64,000 nucleotides of DNA from Impatiens glandulifera (Eukaryota; Streptophyta; Magnoliopsida; Ericales; Balsaminaceae). A program made the position numbers and the translations under genes. Every line of letters begins with the position of its first letter. The first letter of the stretch is position 1. This document shows, in pieces, positions 1 through 13,006 of this stretch. The notes under the pieces were generated by a model, which saw only the letters and a list, made by a program, of their open reading frames with translations, did not search any database and was not told the origin of the DNA. Location: contig NC_061862.1 in NCBI RefSeq assembly GCF_907164915.1, positions 58,568,619-58,632,618 of the forward strand, in the 5' to 3' direction.

Positions 1-51
1 CAACCTCTGTGGCTCCTTTGAAGATTAGACAGTTTGCGCTTGATCTTTCCA

Positions 52-3000
52 ATGACTGGTACGCGCCCGTCCGATGTAGTTACTCGGGCAAGGGGCGTCC
101 TTCAAGTCCGCCCTAATGATCCTAAGAAGGTGCTGAAGGGGCCGTCGACAAGCAGCAAGGCTAGGTCTGAGAGACGAACTCGTAGGTCTCTTAACAATCC
201 CAGGAAGTAGAAGCCAGAAATCATGGATGAAATCCTAAACAACGGCAAAGATGCGCCTATTGATTCTATGCCAAATACATCATCGGGTATGAGTTCTTTT
301 CCACATGCTGATGAATTACATGAGAATAGTTCTATTGGGAATTCATACTGTAACAATATACATGTTCATAATAGAAATGATAGGATTAAATTGATAGGAA
401 AAGACAGTATTGCATATAGAAATGATAGGACTTTAATTCCAGAAAATTCTGTTGTTACTGGACTTGCTGCACAGAATGGACCGTTAGAGTCGCTGGTTGG
501 TACCCTAGACCTGACCGGTCATTCTGTTGGGAAATTGGATTTGAAATATTGTCTTGTTGAAACTGATGACAATCGGGTCGCTTGTGCTGAAAATTCGGTC
601 CTAATGTTGGAGATAATCTGTCAAAAAGGCTCTAAGGTAATGTAGGAAAATGACATAAATTGTACAGGTTTATTGGGTCCTATTGAAAGCTCAAAATTGG
701 GGGTATGTTTCTGAATCGGGTGAAAACATTATGCTGAGATTTATGTCTGTTTTGAATGATCCTACTAAAGTTGGTACTGGTGTTCCTATTGAGGTAAGTA
801 TGACAGAGCTGAATAAGACTGTTGATCGAGAATTAATAGGTTCAAAGAATATTACAATATCGGGGTCAGTTTCAGAAGCAGGAAAACATGACAGTTTGGG
901 TAATTCAGGTACAGAGAAAGATCAGAAAAACAAATTTTACCGGTCCTGCTAGAGAGGATGCTAAACTAGGCAAAATAGATCATTTTGAAATTGCCTCTAC
1001 AGGGTTGGAGATATTAGCTGCTCAGAGTCCATTAGGTCCAAAGAAGGATATAATTTCGGAGTCTTGTTCTGCAATGAGAAATCTTGCAAATCTAAAAGTC
1101 TCGGGTTCCATTAATGATCAGAATGCTAAGTTTACCTGTCCTGCTAAGGATCAAATGGAAAGTCAGATATCCAGACTATGTACTAGGCTTGAAAAAGGTT
1201 GGACAAAGACACTAAATGCGCCCATGATTCTGAAACTAAGGCTAAAATTGTAGGATCTTCTAAACAGCCTGCACATCTAGCTGAAACTGTTAAAGGACAT
1301 AGTCTAACAGAATCTGGAAACACTAAAGAAGTTGGATATGAGTTAGAGCTATTAATGGAAATAAATTCAGCTAAATTAGAAAGGCATAATAATACAGATC
1401 TAAAGGATGATGAACTGAACTTGATTGGTATAGCCAATGGTGAAAGCTTGGCTGGAAATTATATTGATTCGTTGATTGATGACAACATGAATGACAATCT
1501 GGGTCTGGGTATGGATCTCATAGAAGCTACAAATAAGTAGGTCAGAATATAAGTCAGGGTATAAGAGGTGAAGAATGTATGAAACTGGAAGAATTAGCCA
1601 ACAGTTTTCGCTTGGCCGGGTCTGATGAGGGGTTAACCAACGGTTTTCGCTTGGCTGGGTCTGAAAAAGATAATTTGGTTTCTCACATAAGCTCTCGTGC
1701 TACTCACATTTCTGGTCATACAATTGCTGCATCTGTTGGTCCTAATCGATAGGATGATAAGTCCACAATCAAAGCTATGAGCCACCGGTCGAATCAAAAG
1801 AACCAAAGCATGGATGTTGATTTGGAATCAGATGATAGCACCAACTATGATGAGACAATAATATGTGACCTTGAATATCATAAGTCCATGAAAAATATGT
1901 CAGCAACAAAGATCAAACCAAAAGCAAAGGGGCATAGTTCTTCCAAAACAAGTGATGAAATTGAAAGGATCGATCAAGTAATAGGATCGAATAATTCTAA
2001 AACAGCTAAAAAGGGTAAGAATGGATCAAAAATCAAAGAAAAGAAAAACATGAAGGAAAATAACTCAAGTTCCAAGAAGAATGCTAAAGTAAATCCCATG
2101 GAAATCGTGACACCCGAGGCCAACTCTAAGATATTGAACATGGGTGCATTTTCTCCACTCGTTAATCTGGATCCTGAAATTTCAAATGATAACATTCAAA
2201 AGAGGAAAACTGGCACACAAGAGAAGAGCACTGAAAGGGATATTTTAAAGAAGTTTGGAACAATTGAAGGCAACAGTTTTGTGGGAAATATAAGGGTTAG
2301 ATGGGCCGAAAAGAACAAACAAGTCAGGAAAGATATAAACCCTGAAACAATCATCTCCTCAGCTCCTCCTATTGTTGCAATTCCTGACAAAAAAAATACT
2401 CAGGCTGATAACAAGGATCCTATTGGTGGTCCAACGTGGTCAATGAGGAAAAACGAAATAACAATTTGGCAGGACTGGGAAACCAGATGAAGAAGCTATT
2501 TTCCAAGTTAATAAATAAGAGATTACGATGCCCCATGAAAGAAATGATCAGTTGAATGCTCAGTTCAACAGTCACTATCTAAAGAATTGTAATCTCTTCA
2601 ACAAAGACCAATATGATGAAGTGATCAAGTGGACAGTTGACGCCATGAAGGAAATTTTGAAATGTAATAAAAAAAAGGTGTATACAATCATGAGCATCCC
2701 AAACAAAACCTGATAAGAAGGAAATGTGTGGAATGGAAATGCCATGAACGATCTAGAAAAGGGAAAATTCCAGATAGACACCTTATACCCAAATGTAATT
2801 ACACTTGATCATCCGTACCGGTTTGAGATCCCACTAGAAATTGAAGAAAAATGCGTAAAGGCATGGGAGTTTGTCATAGTTGGTCCCTTTATGGGCAACA
2901 TGAAGGCACCATTTGCTGAGGTTAAAAGAACGCTAATGGGTTAGTGGGAATCCTCTAGTCTGGAGAGAGGATCACAATCAATGATCACAGATTCTACTTT

Positions 3001-4697
3001 CTTTCCTTCAGGAATGGAAGCGAAATAAAGCCGATCATAGAGAGCGAATATACCTTTATCAGAGGAAAAAGATTCAAGCTATACAAGTGGAGCGAGGAAC
3101 TTAATACTAGTCATAGACCACCTGAACTTGAACAAATCTGGGTGAATCTCAAGAATGTTCCACCACACCTGTGCAACCCAATGGGTCTGGCCTATATTTC
3201 AAGCATTATAGGCAAACCACTTATGTTTGACCCATCAATGGAAGACTACGAGCGTGCATCTGTGGCCAGAGTTAGTGTCGAAATCCATTCAAGTTGCTCT
3301 CTTCTAATTAAGCTTGAACTTAAATATAGACTGGGAAATTTATTTGACATTGGAGTACAATACGAATTGAAACCAAATCGATGTATATGGTGTTACACTT
3401 TCACACACGCTACGAATAAATGTCCAGTCAATAATAATCTAAAATTGAAGGCCAATAACAACGCTCAGGAAGGCGGTATCAATGACTTTAACCAGGCTCA
3501 GGTTGAGAGAAATGTGAACAGGTTTGAACATAACAGCAATGAACGCACTGATAATGACAGGATGAGCAACCAAAAGCAAGAACAGATAATGGTAAGTAAG
3601 AAGATATGAAAAAGAATGAAGTGAGTTAGGGTACAAGTTGGACATACAAACGCTAGTCATATCGGTCATGTTCAGGGCACCGGTCCTAGGGATTATGTTT
3701 TCTCAAGAATAGGTCATGTTCAAAACGTCGATCATGGTTAGGGTATTGGTCCTGATAAAGTTGGACATAGACACACCGGTCTTAGAGCTTCTCATAATGT
3801 TATCGTACCAAGCCATATTGACCATGTTAAGCCTGATCCTAGACTTGTTGATCCGGATACTACTCAAGCTACCGGACTTGCTACTACCGGTCCTGATGAA
3901 AAAGGTGCAACCATTGCTGGTCCTGATTATATTGGTCCTAATACTAGCACAAGTCCTATTATTGTGAATGATACTATTGCTGGTCTTAACTCCACTAGTC
4001 CCAATACTAATCAAAGAACTAGTCTTGATGCAACTACATGTCCTAGTTCTAAAGTTTCTGAAATTCAAAGATCTATGAAACAAGCAAAATTGGGTCTGAT
4101 GGCACTCCAATAGGTCGTGAGTCCATACTTCACAATTCTATGAATGCAAACAGGAACCGAAAAAGTAATGTCATCAGAATTCGAAATGACCCGATCCATG
4201 GGCTTAGAGTCACCTTTCGAGATAATGAACAGGAGAATCCTGGACAAAAAAACATTGAAAAACTAACAAGAAATAAGGAATCTCTTGAGAATGAACTAGG
4301 AAATCTTGGGTTTTGTGAAATCAAAAAATCAAGTACAAAAGAAGACAATTTGGTCTTGAATAAAGCAGTGAGCCTTAGTTCTGAAGTAGAGCGAATTAAA
4401 GTCGATAACATACATGAATCTAGTACTGAAGAGGTTCAAAGTCAGAAAAAACCTACTAAAGAAGAACAAGCTAAAAATCGAAGACAAAGTAGAAAGATCA
4501 TGGATCCAGAAGCCACCGACTCTATAACAGGAGAAGATGAGATCTATGTGAGGCAACCCCCACTTAATGTGAATAGTATTCCATGTAATCAAGTTGTAGC
4601 CATCGAGGATAGCGAGGCAAGTGATGCTTACGATTTCTCTGATGAAGTGGTCCAGGACAGTTTGGAAAGTCAGGAACCCAACACTTATATTCATTAA
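52..4697 (+). pseudogene. LINE-1 ORF1 (DUF4283/zinc-knuckle RNA-binding protein), broken
   Basis: ORF1 proteins of plant LINEs coat the element RNA. The likely start is the ATG at 52, opening a basic region (TRARGV near the start, then clustered Arg/Lys before a TAG at 211). Frames then change repeatedly (open stretches 223-645, 888-1253, 1777-2490, 2528-2944, 3142-3609, 4140-4697). The DUF4283-like core spans about 2528-3430. It is followed by a knuckle of the form C-x2-C-x4-H-x4-C near 3390-3430 (CIWCYTFTHATNKC). Before the core lies about 2.5 kb of polar, Lys/Asp/Ser-rich sequence. After the knuckle comes a Gly/Pro/Thr-rich linker with degenerate repeats (3640-4080) and an acidic tail. At about 4.6 kb this is far longer than a usual LINE ORF1. 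The family call rests on the core, knuckle and position ahead of ORF2. Confidence 0.8.
1594..1664 (+). repeat. 39-bp direct repeat in LINE-1 ORF1
   Basis: A 32-bp segment with the core GTTTTCGCTTGGC occurs at 1594-1625 and again at 1633-1664 with two or three differences. The period of 39 bp equals 13 codons, so the duplication keeps frame. Confidence 0.85.
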
Positions 4698-4720
4698 TGA
4701 ATATAGTGACATAGAACATA

Positions 4721-7700
4721 AGGGGACTCAATGATCCTCTAAAATGCAAAGAAATCAGGAGGATCATTGAGAACCAGAAGATCACTATTATGGGTATTCT
4801 TGAGACAAAAGTCAAAAGTCGGAACATTGAAAAGGTTAGTAAGTTGTGTATTGATAGCAGCTGGGAAATCATTCACAACTCAAATGACAAAACAGACAAT
4901 CTGGGATAACAAAGTTTTTGAGGTCATGGCTCTCTTTTTGAATGATCAAGCAATCCTGGTGGAGGTCAAAGACAGAATCACAGGAATCATGTTTAATCTT
5001 GTTATTGTCTATGCTAGTAACTCAAGCACTGACAGAAGACTCCTTTAGAATTGTCTTAGAAACTGGATCGGTAGTGATAAATCTTGGGCTGTCCTCGGTG
5101 ATTACAACGTAACTAGAAACGAATCTGATCGTAGCCTAGAATTTGAAATAACTCGGGATATGGTTGACTTTAATGACTACATCATATATATGGGTTGTAT
5201 CGAGCCTACCAATTCTGGGAATTTCTTCACTTGGTCGTCTACGAGAGTGATTGAGCAAATTAGAAGTAGAATTGACAGATGTCTAGTAAATGAGAACTGG
5301 ATTAACCAATTTCCAAGAAGTCAACTTCACGTTCTAAATCCGGGAATATCTGATCATTGCCCGATTAAATTGTTATGGGAAAAGGAAGAAAGGTTCAAAA
5401 TGCCCTTTAAAATTTTCAATTTCTAGATGAAAAATGACAAATTTAAGGGTATTCCCGAATGTGTATGGTCTACAGATATCAGAGAATCCAATATGTATAG
5501 GGTTCCTGAGAAGCTTAAGCTTCTGAAAAATCATCTCTAAAGTTTTGACAAGAAGAAGTTCAATAATATCTCCAATAGAGTTCTGGTTGCTAGAGAAGAA
5601 TTGGAAGAAGTTTAGAAAATGTTATTAAGGGATGATAGTGATGAACAACTCAATGAAACAAAAAGGGATGCACTTGAAAACTTTAGGAAGCTGAGTCTAC
5701 TTGAAGAGAATTTTATTAGACAGAAATCAAGACAGAGATGGCTCTCGTTGGGTGACAAAACACAACATTCTTCTACAAAAAATGCAAGGCTAGAAACATG
5801 AGAAACAATGTATACAGGCTAAAGAATGATGATGGTGAATATGTTCAGGGTCAAAAGGGTGTACAAGATTTGGCTATCAATTTCTATAAGCAATTTATGG
5901 GTACAAGAAAGCAACATCAAAGTCACTTGAATACCTTGTATCAGATTATTGATAAGAAAATTTCTGAAGAAGATAGTCGCAAGTTAATAAGAGTGGTCAC
6001 GAGGGTTGAGGTTAAAGAAGCTCCTTTTAGTATTGATGGGAATAAAAACCCAGGTCCTGATGGGTTTAATGCACAGTTCTTCAAAGACAATTGGTCGGTT
6101 GTGGGTAAAGACGTTACTGATGGGGTTTTGAAGTTTTTCAAGAATAAGAAGATGTTAAAGCAATGGAATACATCGGTCCTAACCTTGATCCCCAAAACTG
6201 TAGTACCCGAGAAAGTACAAGATTTCAGACCAATTTCCTGCTGCAATGTGATTTATAAAATAATTTCAAAAATAATTTCTAAACGATTTAAAAATATCAT
6301 AGGAAAAATTATTAATCTTAACCAATCTGCATTCATCCCCGGTAAGACAATCTCTTATAATATTCTTCTCATGCAGAGCCTTTTAAAATGCTACGAGAAA
6401 AAGAAAATATTCCCGAGAGTGGCTTTCAATATAGACATCAAAAAAGCTTTCGACTCTGTTAGATGGGAAGCTATTCGGGACTTTCTGGTTGTATCTTCTT
6501 TTCCTATGATTTTTATTGATTGGATTATGCAGTGCGTTTCATCATCTTGCTTTGTTATTAGCGTCAATGGAGTCCACGGAGGCTATTTCAAGGGTGAAAA
6601 TGGGGTAAGGCAAGGGGATCCCCTCTCTTCTTACATTTTCGTAGCTATCATGGCGATCTTTGAGAGCATCTTCACGATGTTTTGAAAGAATCGTCCATAC
6701 ATCTTTCACTCATTCTGTGAGGTAGAGGAGGTAACCCATTTATGCTTTGCTGACGATTTGTTCATTCTAGCGCACACAAACATTGATTATATTAAAACTA
6801 TTAGGGTTGCACTAATGTTCTTTTCTGAGGTTACAAGTTTAACTATTAATGAAAGCAAAAGTGTGGCATTTTATGGAGGCATGAAGGAGGAAACAAAGTA
6901 GGACATCTTCAACATCATGGGCATCAAGGAAGGTAGTTTTCCCGTAAGGTACTTAGGAATTCCGTTAACCGCAAAGCAGATTGAAATCTCACACTGCAAG
7001 CCGCTGATTGAAAAGATAAAAAACACGATATCTGGCTGGGCAGCGAAAAAACTTTCTTATGTAGGGAGGATCAAACTTATCAAAATCGTGGTCATGGGCA
7101 TAGTTGGCTACTAGGCGCAGCAGATGGTCATTCCGAAGAAGGTAATGAAGGAGTTCGACACTCTGATGAGTAACTTTATCTAGGGCAGTAGAGGAAGATG
7201 AGGAAAGAAAGTCAAATGGACCGTTCTCTACAAACCGAAGGACGAGGGAGCTATCGGTTTGAAAAACTATATCGAGTGGAACAATGCTCTCACCTTCAAG
7301 CATCTGTGGGCTTTGGAGCGCAATCAGGAGTCACTATGGATCAAATGGGTGCATACGAGGTTTATGAAACACGAAACCAACATCTGGACCTGCAAAATTC
7401 ATGAACATGTGAGTTGGTCTCTGAAAAAGATTCTTAAATTAAGAAGAGATATTGCATATCTTTATGAAATCCGACTAGGAGACGGGAAAGACATTCTATT
7501 CTGGCACGACCCCTAATTTGAAAACCGGTCTATCATCCACAAGGAGGAGTTTCAAAATACCCGTATCAGAAGGGACTGCACAGAAGCGAAAATTATAGAC
7601 ATTAAAGACGGGAATTGGGACTCACTTCTGAGAAGAAATCTAAAAGGACAGAGGATACTTGATTATATAAGTAACATACAACTACACGACAGACTGAATA

Positions 7701-8300
7701 TTCATGAATGGAAAGCTGAGGACAATGGGGAGCTTGTATCGAAGAAAATATGGGAGGTAACCCGGGAAAAAGCGTAGAAAGTAGAATGGGCTCCTCTTGT
7801 ATGGTCAACGAAGATTATCCATAGACACCAGTTCATCCTATGGCTCGCATTTTGGGAAAGACTCAACACTTGTGATCGTATCAGCAAGTATATGAGCATC
7901 CCAGATGCGAGCTATCTTCTATGTAGAGGAAATGAAGAAATCATAGATCACCTATTCGGTAGCTGTTGTATTGCTTCGGAGCTTTAGGATAGATTCTATA
8001 AAAGTCTAGAGCTGATCAGTTTCTCGAGCGAATGGAATGAAATCAAAGAAACAACACTACTCAAAGTCAAGAGAAATAGATTTGCAACAAGCGTGTTCAA
8101 GTGCGGCTTTGGAGTAGTGGTGTATAACATTTGACAAGAACGAAATGCAAGGGTATATGGCAGAACCCGTAAGAGCGTTGAAGAGTTATGTAAAGATATT
8201 ATATCGGATTGCAGCGCCCTCGGAAGAACGTGAAGAAGAATTCCAAGCACGGAGTAGAACTGGAATATTTGTAAGAACTGGAATTTACCGTTTTTTAAAC
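4721..8300 (+). pseudogene. LINE-1 ORF2 (APE endonuclease, reverse transcriptase, zf-RVT), broken
   Basis: ORF2 nicks the target and copies the element RNA. The endonuclease part starts near 4721 (LNDPLKCKEIRRII; ILETKVK) and ends with the SDHCPIKL block near 5350. The reverse transcriptase covers about 5798-7110, with NPGPDGF near 6050, DFRPISCCN near 6220, AFDSVRW near 6450, GVRQGDPLS near 6605 and the catalytic FADD at 6746-6757. A zf-RVT-like region follows, with a Cys/His group at 7922-7967. Stops interrupt it near 5048, 5426, 5540, 5617, 6685, 6900, 7114, 7180, 7516, 7778, 7987 and 8135, and at least two frameshifts occur (near 4900 and 5765). Most stops are TAG or TGA where relatives have Trp or Gln. 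Confidence 0.92.
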
Positions 8301-8495
8301 TCACTAGAATTGAAAGCATTGTAATCAGATAATTCATTTAAGTTTTTAGCTTTATAGATTTTATTCAGAATGTTACGACTTCAAAATCATTCTAGGCCTA
8401 TCTAGAATTATCTCTTCAAATCGTGGTTTTTTTTTCTATTTTTGGGAATTTTTAATGAAACGACGCTAAATAGTTTTCCCCCCTCCCAAAAAAAA
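8301..8495 (+). other. LINE-1 3' untranslated region and A-tract
   Basis: This non-coding tail ends in a C-rich stretch (CCCCCCTCCC) and eight A residues at 8488-8495. The same order (GTTTT, C-run, A-run) closes the truncated copy at 17791-17810, so it is the conserved 3' end of this LINE subfamily. Confidence 0.8.
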
Positions 8496-10950
8496 GACTC
8501 TTGGCATTCGATCTTATCCATTTGCATTCGATCTTATTCGATCTTGTCCAACGTAATTCAATTTTACCAAAAAACCATATTTAAATTTGGTATGAATTTA
8601 TATTTATTTGTTTAAATTTAGTATGAATTTATATTTATTTGGATTAAATTACATTTAATTTATTTATCCAAATTCACATCTTCATTTATAAGATTAGTTT
8701 AAAATTTCAACAATTAGTTCCATCATCAACAATTAGTTCCATCATCTTATAACTCTTCTATTGTAAGATAGTCTTGTTATTAGAGCTTTATTCTCAAACT
8801 TTATCCTCTTTTATTCTAGTGCGCGTTTCATTGAGATCATAAATGGTGTGTTTAGCGTTTACGTAATAATTTGTTTCATTAATTTTGCGTAATAAATTAA
8901 TACAAAAATTATAATTAAACATATGTTGTGTTTAAACGTAATTTTCTCTCTACCTTCTTCCTATATAGTCGAATAAATTGAAGCGAATAAGCTGAGTATA
9001 ACCTGAGGCCTATGAAACATATTTAAATGAAACATATTTAAGAATAAATTGAACAAGCTATTGAATCAAACATAGTCTATATGTACATGAAAAATACTAC
9101 AAAGTGTTCATATTTTAATTTGTCACTTAAGATGAGAGATATGAGAGAGAGGAGGTGCAAAATAAAAGTACACACTCAGTTAGGGTTAAAATATAATTGG
9201 ACTTATTCATTACTTCCAATTGATGTACATGGGCCACCTAAACCTCTTTATTTGAATTCAAATTTTCAGTTCTCATCAAAAATCTATTCTTTTTACTTTT
9301 TTTGTCCATTCATTTTTTAAAAAAATTTATTTAAGGAAGATTAAGATATTAAAATAATTTCTCATTTTAAAGTTTTTCCTCATTTTTATTCTTTCTATTT
9401 TAACTGCAAAGGAGTAGTAAAATAAATATGAAATTATTTGTGTTCACATATCCTGATTATATCTTTAATCACCGATTTCATTAGATAATCAATTGATTAA
9501 CTATGTTATCTAGAGTTTCAGTTGTGGTTCTTTAGTAATGATTGTCGATCAACTTCATTTTTAAATTATGCAACTATGATCACAATAATTGTTTCCCTAA
9601 AGCAGTTATGCTATTAAAACCATAAAGGGACCACCACGAATAGAAGAGTCGTCATTTGATTCTCATATAAATGAACAAAGATCGTTAACTCAACGACGTC
9701 AATCCAAAGGTATAAAATAAAATTATACACAAAAACAGCACTTTTCTAGGGTTTTGTGAATGAGGGTATGGTTATGTTCCTATCTATCTAGCTAACCGAT
9801 TAGTAGTTACAAAATTTATTTGATTTGATTTAATTTAACTTTCTTTTGAATTATATATGTATGTAAGATTAAGAATCGTGTATGTTGGATTGAGCTTTTT
9901 CCAGTTGAACTAACCAAAACATCTTGATAGACTTACATTTTATTTGGACAAAAAATAATTTACATAAATTTATTTGCTCTTAACATTTGCTTCTCCTCTA
10001 TCTATTTTGGTACTTTTTTCTGTCTACCTTTTCTTCTTCTCTCTACGCTATTATCTAAATGAAGTTACAAACGGGAGATAAATTAAAGAAGCTGCAATTT
10101 TTCATGTGTCGCTTTCTCTTCTTCAGTTTCCATCTCTTTCGTTGACTGCATTTATAAATGTTCAACCATAAATAACTTCACTTTCTAAATCTGAACGGAC
10201 AGACCCTTATTCATATTTCTCTTCTTTGTTCTCTTCTTCAATTTTGATCAACTTTTTTATATCCTTCTGACACACAAAGAATATGACTTCATTCTCTTTA
10301 TTAACCAAATGCTAGACAACAAACAAACAGAACCAGTTTTGAAATATTAATCTGAATTATATATGATTAATAGTTTGTTCTATTTTGAATTGTAAGAATG
10401 AGTGGTTAGAATTTTGGGTGACTTAATTAATTATATAGGGTTAATATAAGGGAATGCCTATGATCCCTAATTATAATAAGTCAATATTATGTAGTTTATT
10501 TTGTGAAATAAAGAATTTGACATAAAGAACAAAATTGGTGGATACCATATATATACATACTAAAATTTTATTTTGATGAGGGTCAAATTAAAAATAGGTG
10601 AAAATCATTGTAACAACTTAAAAGGTTATTTTAAGGATTTGACAATTATATATGTTTTCGATCTGAATTCTCTTGTTTTGGGCGGGTATTTGCCATTAAT
10701 TAGTTGACCAGAGATAGGTTGGAGATTGGAGATGATATTTGTGTTTCTCCATTCTACTCTGATTTTATCTTGTTTTATTTATAATAATATGAACTTTCAA
10801 TATATTACGATATATATTATATAAAAACATCATTTTAAATAATTTTATTATATAATTTTTTTTTAGAGAATATGATATAAACGATACCGCATAAGGAGAT
10901 TCTCCGAAACCAAATAGGATAAGGATTGATGACATCCCTACTCACCTGCC
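8496..10950. other. AT-rich intergenic DNA, no gene seen
   Basis: No convincing coding region. 8500-8560 holds repeated GCATTCGATCTTAT motifs, and 8580-8650 holds two copies of a ~40-bp AT-rich unit (TATGAATTTATATTTATTTG). A pyrimidine-rich, promoter-like stretch lies at 10010-10280, but no ORF follows it. Confidence 0.5.
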
Positions 10951-10959
10951 AACTCAATG

Positions 10960-11110
10960 CGATTTTGTAAATTTGGTTAAAATGATTGCCTTGTCAATAT
11001 ATCGATAATGTTGTCATCAGTTAACATCTTTCTTGATCACAACTTTCCATGATCGATCACTCTCCTTATTAAATGTAAAACACATAATCTCTCAATATAC
11101 TTTAATCACC
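10960..11110 (-). pseudogene. Copia RNase H C-terminal fragment
   Basis: Read on the minus strand, this stretch encodes a decayed match to the end of Ty1/copia RNase H: a block like IRRVIDHGKL, then KMLTDDNIIDILT, with one stop between them. Copia RNase H usually has the same blocks in this order just before the polypurine tract. No LTR, integrase or reverse transcriptase is visible nearby, so this is an isolated relic. Confidence 0.55.
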
Positions 11111-11114
11111 ATCT

Positions 11115-12739
11115 TCATCTCTTATAGTTCTTCCAATATGTTTATTCAACAACCTATTTAAAAATAATCTCTCCAAACTCATTCTTGTCGAGATTTTCTC
11201 TAAGTCCCCAACATAGTGAAAAGTTTTGCTACTTTTGATTATATTCAAGAGTATATCATCAAGAGCCTAAAAAAATATCACTCTTATATGTCAAGACAAC
11301 AATCGTCTATAAAAAAAAAAAATTTAACTAATTTTTTCCAAAAATGAATATTTACCATTTATTTTCCACATTTCTAGCAAAATCCACATATAAAGGATCT
11401 AACAAACTAAATATACGCTCTTTCAGAGATTGCCAAACAAAACATACTCACAAGACTTGATGCAAATCAATATTCAGTCTATGTACACACATACCAAAGC
11501 AACACTCTTGCAAACAATTTTTTTTTTAAGTTCATACAATATAAATGAAAGTCATTAACCATTTGGGAATAATAATTATAAACAACAAAAATGTCCACTA
11601 ATGATCAAACATAAAATATAGCATTAATGAACTCATAGATTTTTAAAAAGATCAATTAGATAACCATCCGCCTCGCTAGTTTTTCTAAAGATTTTTTTTT
11701 ATATGTAGCTAATATATACACAATGATTTAAAATTTGAGGAGAATAAAAATAAGGTGGTGTACTTAAAATGATATTGCAGATTGTATAAAGAGGTAATGC
11801 ATCATATAAAGGGTTTGCTAATTAAAACAGATAACTAATGATATCATATTTAAGGAATGAACATCACTTAAACTTCTTTTATAAAAACAAACCAGACTTA
11901 AAATAAGGTTGTGTTATAATTTATTTGTTAAAAATTAACTCATTATATTAAACTTTACCAGCATTTAAATTTGATAATTGAAATAAAATATATCAAACGA
12001 CTTATTTGTATTTAAATACATTTAAATTACAAAATGTCATTTGATTAATCACTATTAATTATTGATTGACACCATTAATTGTTGATTCACATCAAAGTCA
12101 AATACATGATTGATAACAAAGTCAATCATTCATCTCAAACATGATTGATCAAATGTGAATTTATAAAATACCAATCAAATACAATACATTAAAAATAAAA
12201 CTAAGGATGATCATACAATGAGAAACTTGATTTCCGCCCTTTCAACGCAATGTATAATCCATCAACCAACAAGTAAAAACTATTTTAGAATGTGGGAGGA
12301 AAGAGGAATCTAATATCACTGAATCATAATTCCACAAAAAAAAATATTAATTCGGTTAAAAGACAAAAAAAAATCAAAGAAGCAAATTAAGTCTATATTT
12401 ACCTAACTCTTTTTAAATTTCAAACTGAGATGACTAATTTGTAAAGATGTTTGGTGTTTTTCTTTGAGACATTCTTAACATTTTTATTGTATTAGATATG
12501 GTTTTTGCCTACATGTTTGAAATAAATGACAAGAAATAATTAAAACAAATCTGAAATAAGTAGTTCCTTAGCTAGTTAGCCTCCAAACATTCACCATAAT
12601 AGAATATTTTACTTAATTAACCACATGGATTGATTGTTGATTGAATATACTTGGAATATTACTAATTACCTCCCAAAACTTCATCAAATCAAAGATCATA
12701 TGTACTATATATATCAATCATGTCATAAAAATTGAAGAG
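11115..12739. other. AT-rich intergenic DNA, no gene seen
   Basis: No recognisable gene. 12030-12180 contains several short repeats of GATTGAT/ATCAATCA type. Part of 11115-11340 may be further decayed retrotransposon sequence, but no domain can be named. Confidence 0.4.
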
Positions 12740-12760
12740 AGAGAAAGAAAGAGAATTTCA

Positions 12761-12766
12761 TTTATT
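12761..12766 (-). terminator. Poly(A) signal for the candidate RNA gene
   Basis: The minus strand reads AATAAA, about 220 nt past the putative miR166 site. Upstream, near 12780, the minus strand is T-rich, as expected for a plant poly(A) region. Confidence 0.35.
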
Positions 12767-12807
12767 CATTTCCTAAACAAAGATCAAACCTTTAATTGAT
12801 TACCCAT

Positions 12808-12859
12808 CAAGAAAACACTGAAGAACTTCATAACCAGATGATAATGAAGTATTTTCTTG
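12808..12859. repeat. Imperfect hairpin in the 3' part of the candidate RNA
   Basis: Segments 12808-12831 and 12844-12859 are inverted copies of each other (CAAGAAAA-type stem, one mismatch, one 8-nt bulge) around a ~12-nt loop. It is too short and too bulged for a plant miRNA precursor. Confidence 0.5.
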
Positions 12860-12982
12860 CTGTCAAAATATTACATGAAGTGAAGAAGTCTACAAGAAGA
12901 AAGAACAAGACAAGGAATTAAACAACAAGCAAAACACACGATATGTAAAGACCATAAGGAAAGGGTAAAATTTAACAAACGA

Positions 12983-13006
12983 TCGGACCAAGACGCTTGA
13001 TTCCCC
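12983..13006 (-). promoter_or_regulatory. Putative miR165/166 target-mimic site with 3-nt bulge
   Basis: Against plant miR166 (5' part UCGGACCAGG), the minus-strand RNA pairs at miRNA positions 1-8 by Watson-Crick pairs, has a G:U at 9 and a pair at 10. Three unpaired bases (CGU, 12993-12995) follow, then pairs at 11-13, a C:C mismatch at 14 and pairs at 15-21. A three-base bulge between positions 10 and 11 is the arrangement that blocks slicing in IPS1/miR399. The pairing is seen directly; the function is inference. Confidence 0.55.

Larger units (their letters stand above)
1..8495 (+). mobile_element. LINE-1: near full-length, decayed L1-type non-LTR retrotransposon
   Basis: Two consecutive coding regions (ORF1 nucleic-acid-binding protein, then ORF2 endonuclease plus reverse transcriptase) are followed by a 3' untranslated region and a short A-tract at 8488-8495. 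The tail just before the A-tract (about 8440-8487) recurs almost unchanged before the A-tract of a truncated copy ending at 17810, which fixes the 3' end. The 5' end lies left of the window or very near it, because ORF1 probably starts at 52. Both ORFs carry many stops and frameshifts, so the copy is dead. The 5' flank is not visible, so a target duplication cannot be checked. Confidence 0.92.

Noticed and set aside
3703..4110. 135-codon minus-strand ORF in LINE-1
   Set aside because: It is the shadow of the Gly/Thr-rich ORF1 linker on the plus strand; the Ser/Arg/Thr composition mirrors the repeats there.
9081..9320. 79-codon ORF in AT-rich DNA
   Set aside because: No recognisable domain, low-complexity hydrophobic end, no promoter or neighbour context.
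12808..12859. Hairpin as a miRNA precursor
   Set aside because: The stem is only about 16 pairs with an 8-nt bulge, below plant miRNA criteria, and the arms match no miRNA I know.
12983..13006. A MIR166 gene on the plus strand (sequence resembling mature miR166)
   Set aside because: The plus strand has a 3-nt insertion in the middle of the miR166-like sequence and no complementary arm within 200 bp, so it cannot form a miR166 precursor; the minus-strand mimic reading fits better.
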